A stretch of DNA of 25,036 bases from Clostridia bacterium (GTDB lineage Bacteria > Bacillota > Clostridia > Christensenellales > Pumilibacteraceae), in NCBI GenBank assembly GCA_900767465.1, contig CAAGAW010000021.1, forward strand, positions 1 through 25,036, in the 5' to 3' direction. A model generated the notes under the pieces. The model was given only the letters and a program-made list of their open reading frames with translations. It was not told where the DNA came from and did no database searches. Shown here one piece after another: positions 23,164-25,036 of this stretch (position 1 is the first letter of the stretch; each line of letters opens with the position of its first letter). Made by a program: the position numbers and the translations under genes.

Positions 23164-24672
23164 CTATCTGACGTTGAGTTTAGCGTCGCCTATCATTTTT
23201 TTGATTTTGTTTATTTCGCTGTCCATATCCACCGCGCCGCTGCGCTTGTTGACGACCGGAGTAAATCCGCAGCCGTCGGCGGATAGCGCGCGGGACAGCG
23301 CGGCTATCATATCGTCCGCGGAAACCTGAAGGAAGTTTTCGGGGGACGCCCACAAAACGAGTTTGTTGCCGCTGAGTTCCACTTCCTCGACCGAGCCGAG
23401 AAGTCCGAGAGCGCGCGGCGATTCGTTAAGTCTGAAATACGTCGTTATTCTGCCCCACACGCTGCGTGCGTCCATGGGCTTGTTTGCCGGCGCGTGGCTT
23501 TGGTGCGAAACGTCGGGTGCGCTCGGCGCGGCGATCGTGCCGGATTCGAGTTTGCGTTCTATTCTCGTAAGCCGCTCTTCTATCGCGCTGAGGTCGAGCG
23601 ACGCGAGGCGCGCGGCTTTGAGGGCGGCGCATTCGAGCGCGATACGCGGACTTACCGAATAGCGAAGTTCGGTATCCGCAGCCGAAAAGATATTTACTAC
23701 GCTTACGAGGAAATCCGCCGAGTAGTTTTGCGCTTCGAGCCGCATTTTTTCGATCTCGTCCGCGCTGCCCAGAACGCCGCCGTCCGACGGCACGGTTTTA
23801 AGAACCAGAAGGTCGCGCGCGTACGAGCAAAGGTCTTTTGCGATCAGTCCGACGCTTTTACCCGCCGAACACGCCTCGTTCACGCCGCCGAGCGTCGCTC
23901 CGACGTCCGAGCGCGCTATCGCGCCGAGCAGCGAGCGGGTACTTTCTCTGCCCGTCGCGCCGAGTACTCCGAGTACGTCGCCGTACGAGAGATTGTCCGA
24001 GTAGTTCATGCAGCGGTCGGCGACGGACAGCATGTCGCGCACCGATCCTTCGGCTGCCGCGACAATAAGATCGAGCGCGGAATCTTCCGCCTTTACGCCT
24101 TCTGCCGCGTAGATTTTTTTGAGGTGTTCTTTGAGGACGGGTGCGGGTACGAGCCGGAAATCGAACCGCATACACCGGCTGAGTACGGTTGCGGGGAGTT
24201 TATGCACTTCGGTCGTCGCAAGCACGAAAACCGCGTGCGCGGGCGGCTCTTCGAGCGTTTTGAGCAGCGCGTTGAACGCCGCGCCCGAGAGCATGTGAAC
24301 CTCGTCGACGATGTACACTTTATACTTGCCCGCAACCGGCGGGTAAGCCACGTTGTCCACGATTTCGCGGATCTGATCGACGCCGTTGTTCGACGCCGCG
24401 TCAAGTTCGATAATGTCGATATTGCCGCCGGATAAGGCTTTGCAAACCTCGCATTTGCCGCACGGCGAGCCGTTTTCGGGGCTGAGGCAGTTTATTGCCC
24501 GCGCGAAAATACGGGCGCAGGTCGTTTTGCCCGTGCCTCGGCTGCCCGTGAATAGATACGCGTGCGTGATCTTTCCCTTTTCGATCTGGTTTACCAGCGT
24601 GCGCGTTATGTGCTGTTGAGCGATTACGTCCTCGAACTTTTGCGGACGATATTTTCTGTATAATGCCGACAC
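23164..24672 (-). CDS. dnaX: DNA polymerase III subunit gamma/tau
   Basis: A 502-residue clamp-loader ATPase that assembles the replicative polymerase on DNA. Visible are YRKYRPQKFEDVIAQ, Walker A GSRGTGKT (43-50), the zinc module (Cys62, Cys71, Cys74, Cys77), Walker B/DEVH (IVDEVHMLSG), NALLKTLEEPP, sensor 1 TTEVHKLPATVLSRC and sensor 2 GSVRDMLSVAD. The C-terminal tau-like part after about residue 365 is short. Translation starts at GTG 24672 with an AGAGGTG site ahead. First gene of the dnaX-ybaB-recR operon, read from a consensus promoter at 24691-24719. No frameshift signal for a separate gamma form was evident. Confidence 0.97.
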   Translation of the reverse strand: MSALYRKYRPQKFEDVIAQQHITRTLVNQIEKGKITHAYLFTGSRGTGKTTCARIFARAINCLSPENGSPCGKCEVCKALSGGNIDIIELDAASNNGVDQIREIVDNVAYPPVAGKYKVYIVDEVHMLSGAAFNALLKTLEEPPAHAVFVLATTEVHKLPATVLSRCMRFDFRLVPAPVLKEHLKKIYAAEGVKAEDSALDLIVAAAEGSVRDMLSVADRCMNYSDNLSYGDVLGVLGATGRESTRSLLGAIARSDVGATLGGVNEACSAGKSVGLIAKDLCSYARDLLVLKTVPSDGGVLGSADEIEKMRLEAQNYSADFLVSVVNIFSAADTELRYSVSPRIALECAALKAARLASLDLSAIEERLTRIERKLESGTIAAPSAPDVSHQSHAPANKPMDARSVWGRITTYFRLNESPRALGLLGSVEEVELSGNKLVLWASPENFLQVSADDMIAALSRALSADGCGFTPVVNKRSGAVDMDSEINKIKKMIGDAKLNVR

Positions 24673-24690
24673 CTTACACCTCTACCCGTT

Positions 24691-24719
24691 ATTATATCCT
24701 AATTCGCATCTTTTGTCAA
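24691..24719 (-). promoter_or_regulatory. Sigma-A promoter of dnaX-ybaB-recR
   Basis: Perfect TTGACA (24714-24719) and TATAAT (24691-24696) on the minus strand with a 17-bp spacer. The expected start site is about 12 bases before the dnaX GTG, so the leader is very short. Confidence 0.88.
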
Positions 24720-24734
24720 GGGCGGCGAGCCGCC

Positions 24735-25036
24735 GCGGGCAAGTATTTGCGGTGTTCGTATCAACAAAGTATAGCGCAAACTCGGGCAAGTAAGCCGGCG
24801 CAAAAAGTTGCGTGCCGTTTCTATTGCGGAGATATCGTAATAGAACGAGCAAGTATTTGGGTATTCGTATCAACAAAGTATATCGCAAACTCGGGCAAGT
24901 GGTCCGGCGCAAAAAGTTGCGTTCCGTTACTATTGCGGAGGTATCGTAATAGAACGGGCAAGTATTTGGGTTATTCGTATCAACAAAGTATAGCGCAAAC
25001 TCGGGCAAGTAAGCCGGCGCAAAAAGTTGCGTGCCG
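24735..25036. repeat. 109-110 bp tandem repeat, at least 2.7 copies, continuing past the edge
   Basis: Units begin at about 24741, 24851 and 24960 (AAGTATTTG), giving periods of 110 and 109 bp. Each unit contains two small stem-loops: CGGCGCAA-AAAG-TTGC-GT-GCCG, and CTATTGCG with CGTAATAG around a 7-nt loop. Copies differ by point changes and one indel (GCGGTGTT, GGGTATT, GGGTTATT). No convincing coding frame. A GGCGG-CGAG-CCGCC hairpin (24721-24734) sits just before the first unit. Confidence 0.85.

Noticed and set aside
23494..24435. 313-residue plus-strand frame over dnaX
   Set aside because: Antisense to an unambiguous dnaX; the high G+C codon bias produces the long frame.
24682..25008. 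108-residue minus-strand frame over the tandem repeat
   Set aside because: It is repetitive only because the DNA is, has no ribosome binding site and would cover the dnaX promoter.
24735..25036. CRISPR array
   Set aside because: Whole 109-110 bp units repeat, with no short repeat plus variable spacer pattern and no cas genes.

Overview
The window looks like a Bacillota (Clostridia-like, probably gut-associated) chromosome. Ribosome binding sites are strong AGGAGG types, promoters are textbook TTGACA-17-TATAAT, exported proteins are lipoproteins or carry a C-terminal membrane anchor, and the right end holds the classic dnaX-ybaB-recR operon. Species cannot be named from the sequence. By eye, the housekeeping right third is clearly richer in G+C than the left 19.5 kb, and the left part is bounded by wrecked recombinases. 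I read it as an acquired island.

Layout. (1) 1-2.8 kb: a 5'-truncated tyrosine integrase, a terminator, an HUH (rolling-circle type) replication initiator and a highly structured non-coding stretch, probably the remnant of a small integrated rolling-circle plasmid or ssDNA phage. (2) 2.8-18.1 kb, all on the minus strand: one 11-gene operon read from a sigma-A promoter at 18106-18134. Gene order in transcription direction: sugar-binding lipoprotein, two ABC permeases, GH172 (DUF2961), a 1404-residue surface protein with about seven carbohydrate-binding-like modules, secreted DUF4185, cytoplasmic DUF4185, LacI-type repressor, arabinose-5-phosphate isomerase (SIS), ribokinase, and an SGNH lipoprotein (DUF4886 type). 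Two copies of an 18-bp palindrome just downstream of the promoter are probable LacI operators. (3) 18.4-19.5 kb: a broken large serine recombinase. (4) 19.6-20.2 kb: a degenerate tRNA-like locus, an intact tRNA-Ser(TGA) with promoter and terminator, and short repeats. (5) 20.4-25 kb: a MATE transporter, recR, ybaB, dnaX, and a 109-110 bp tandem repeat running off the right edge.

How the operon probably works. GH172 and GH183 (the CAZy family built from DUF4185) are the two families tied to cleavage of D-arabinofuranose polymers. The intracellular partners here are the enzymes needed to burn D-arabinose: a ribokinase-family kinase (D-arabinose to D-arabinose 5-phosphate) and a KdsD/GutQ-like isomerase with all expected catalytic residues (arabinose 5-phosphate to ribulose 5-phosphate). 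My main proposal is therefore a complete Gram-positive D-arabinan utilisation locus. The surface module protein would bind substrate, the SGNH lipoprotein would strip ester groups, the secreted DUF4185 would cut chains, the ABC transporter would import oligosaccharides, and the cytoplasmic DUF4185 and GH172 would finish them. Likely substrates are mycobacterial/corynebacterial arabinogalactan or lipoarabinomannan. A fructofuranoside substrate is the chief alternative.
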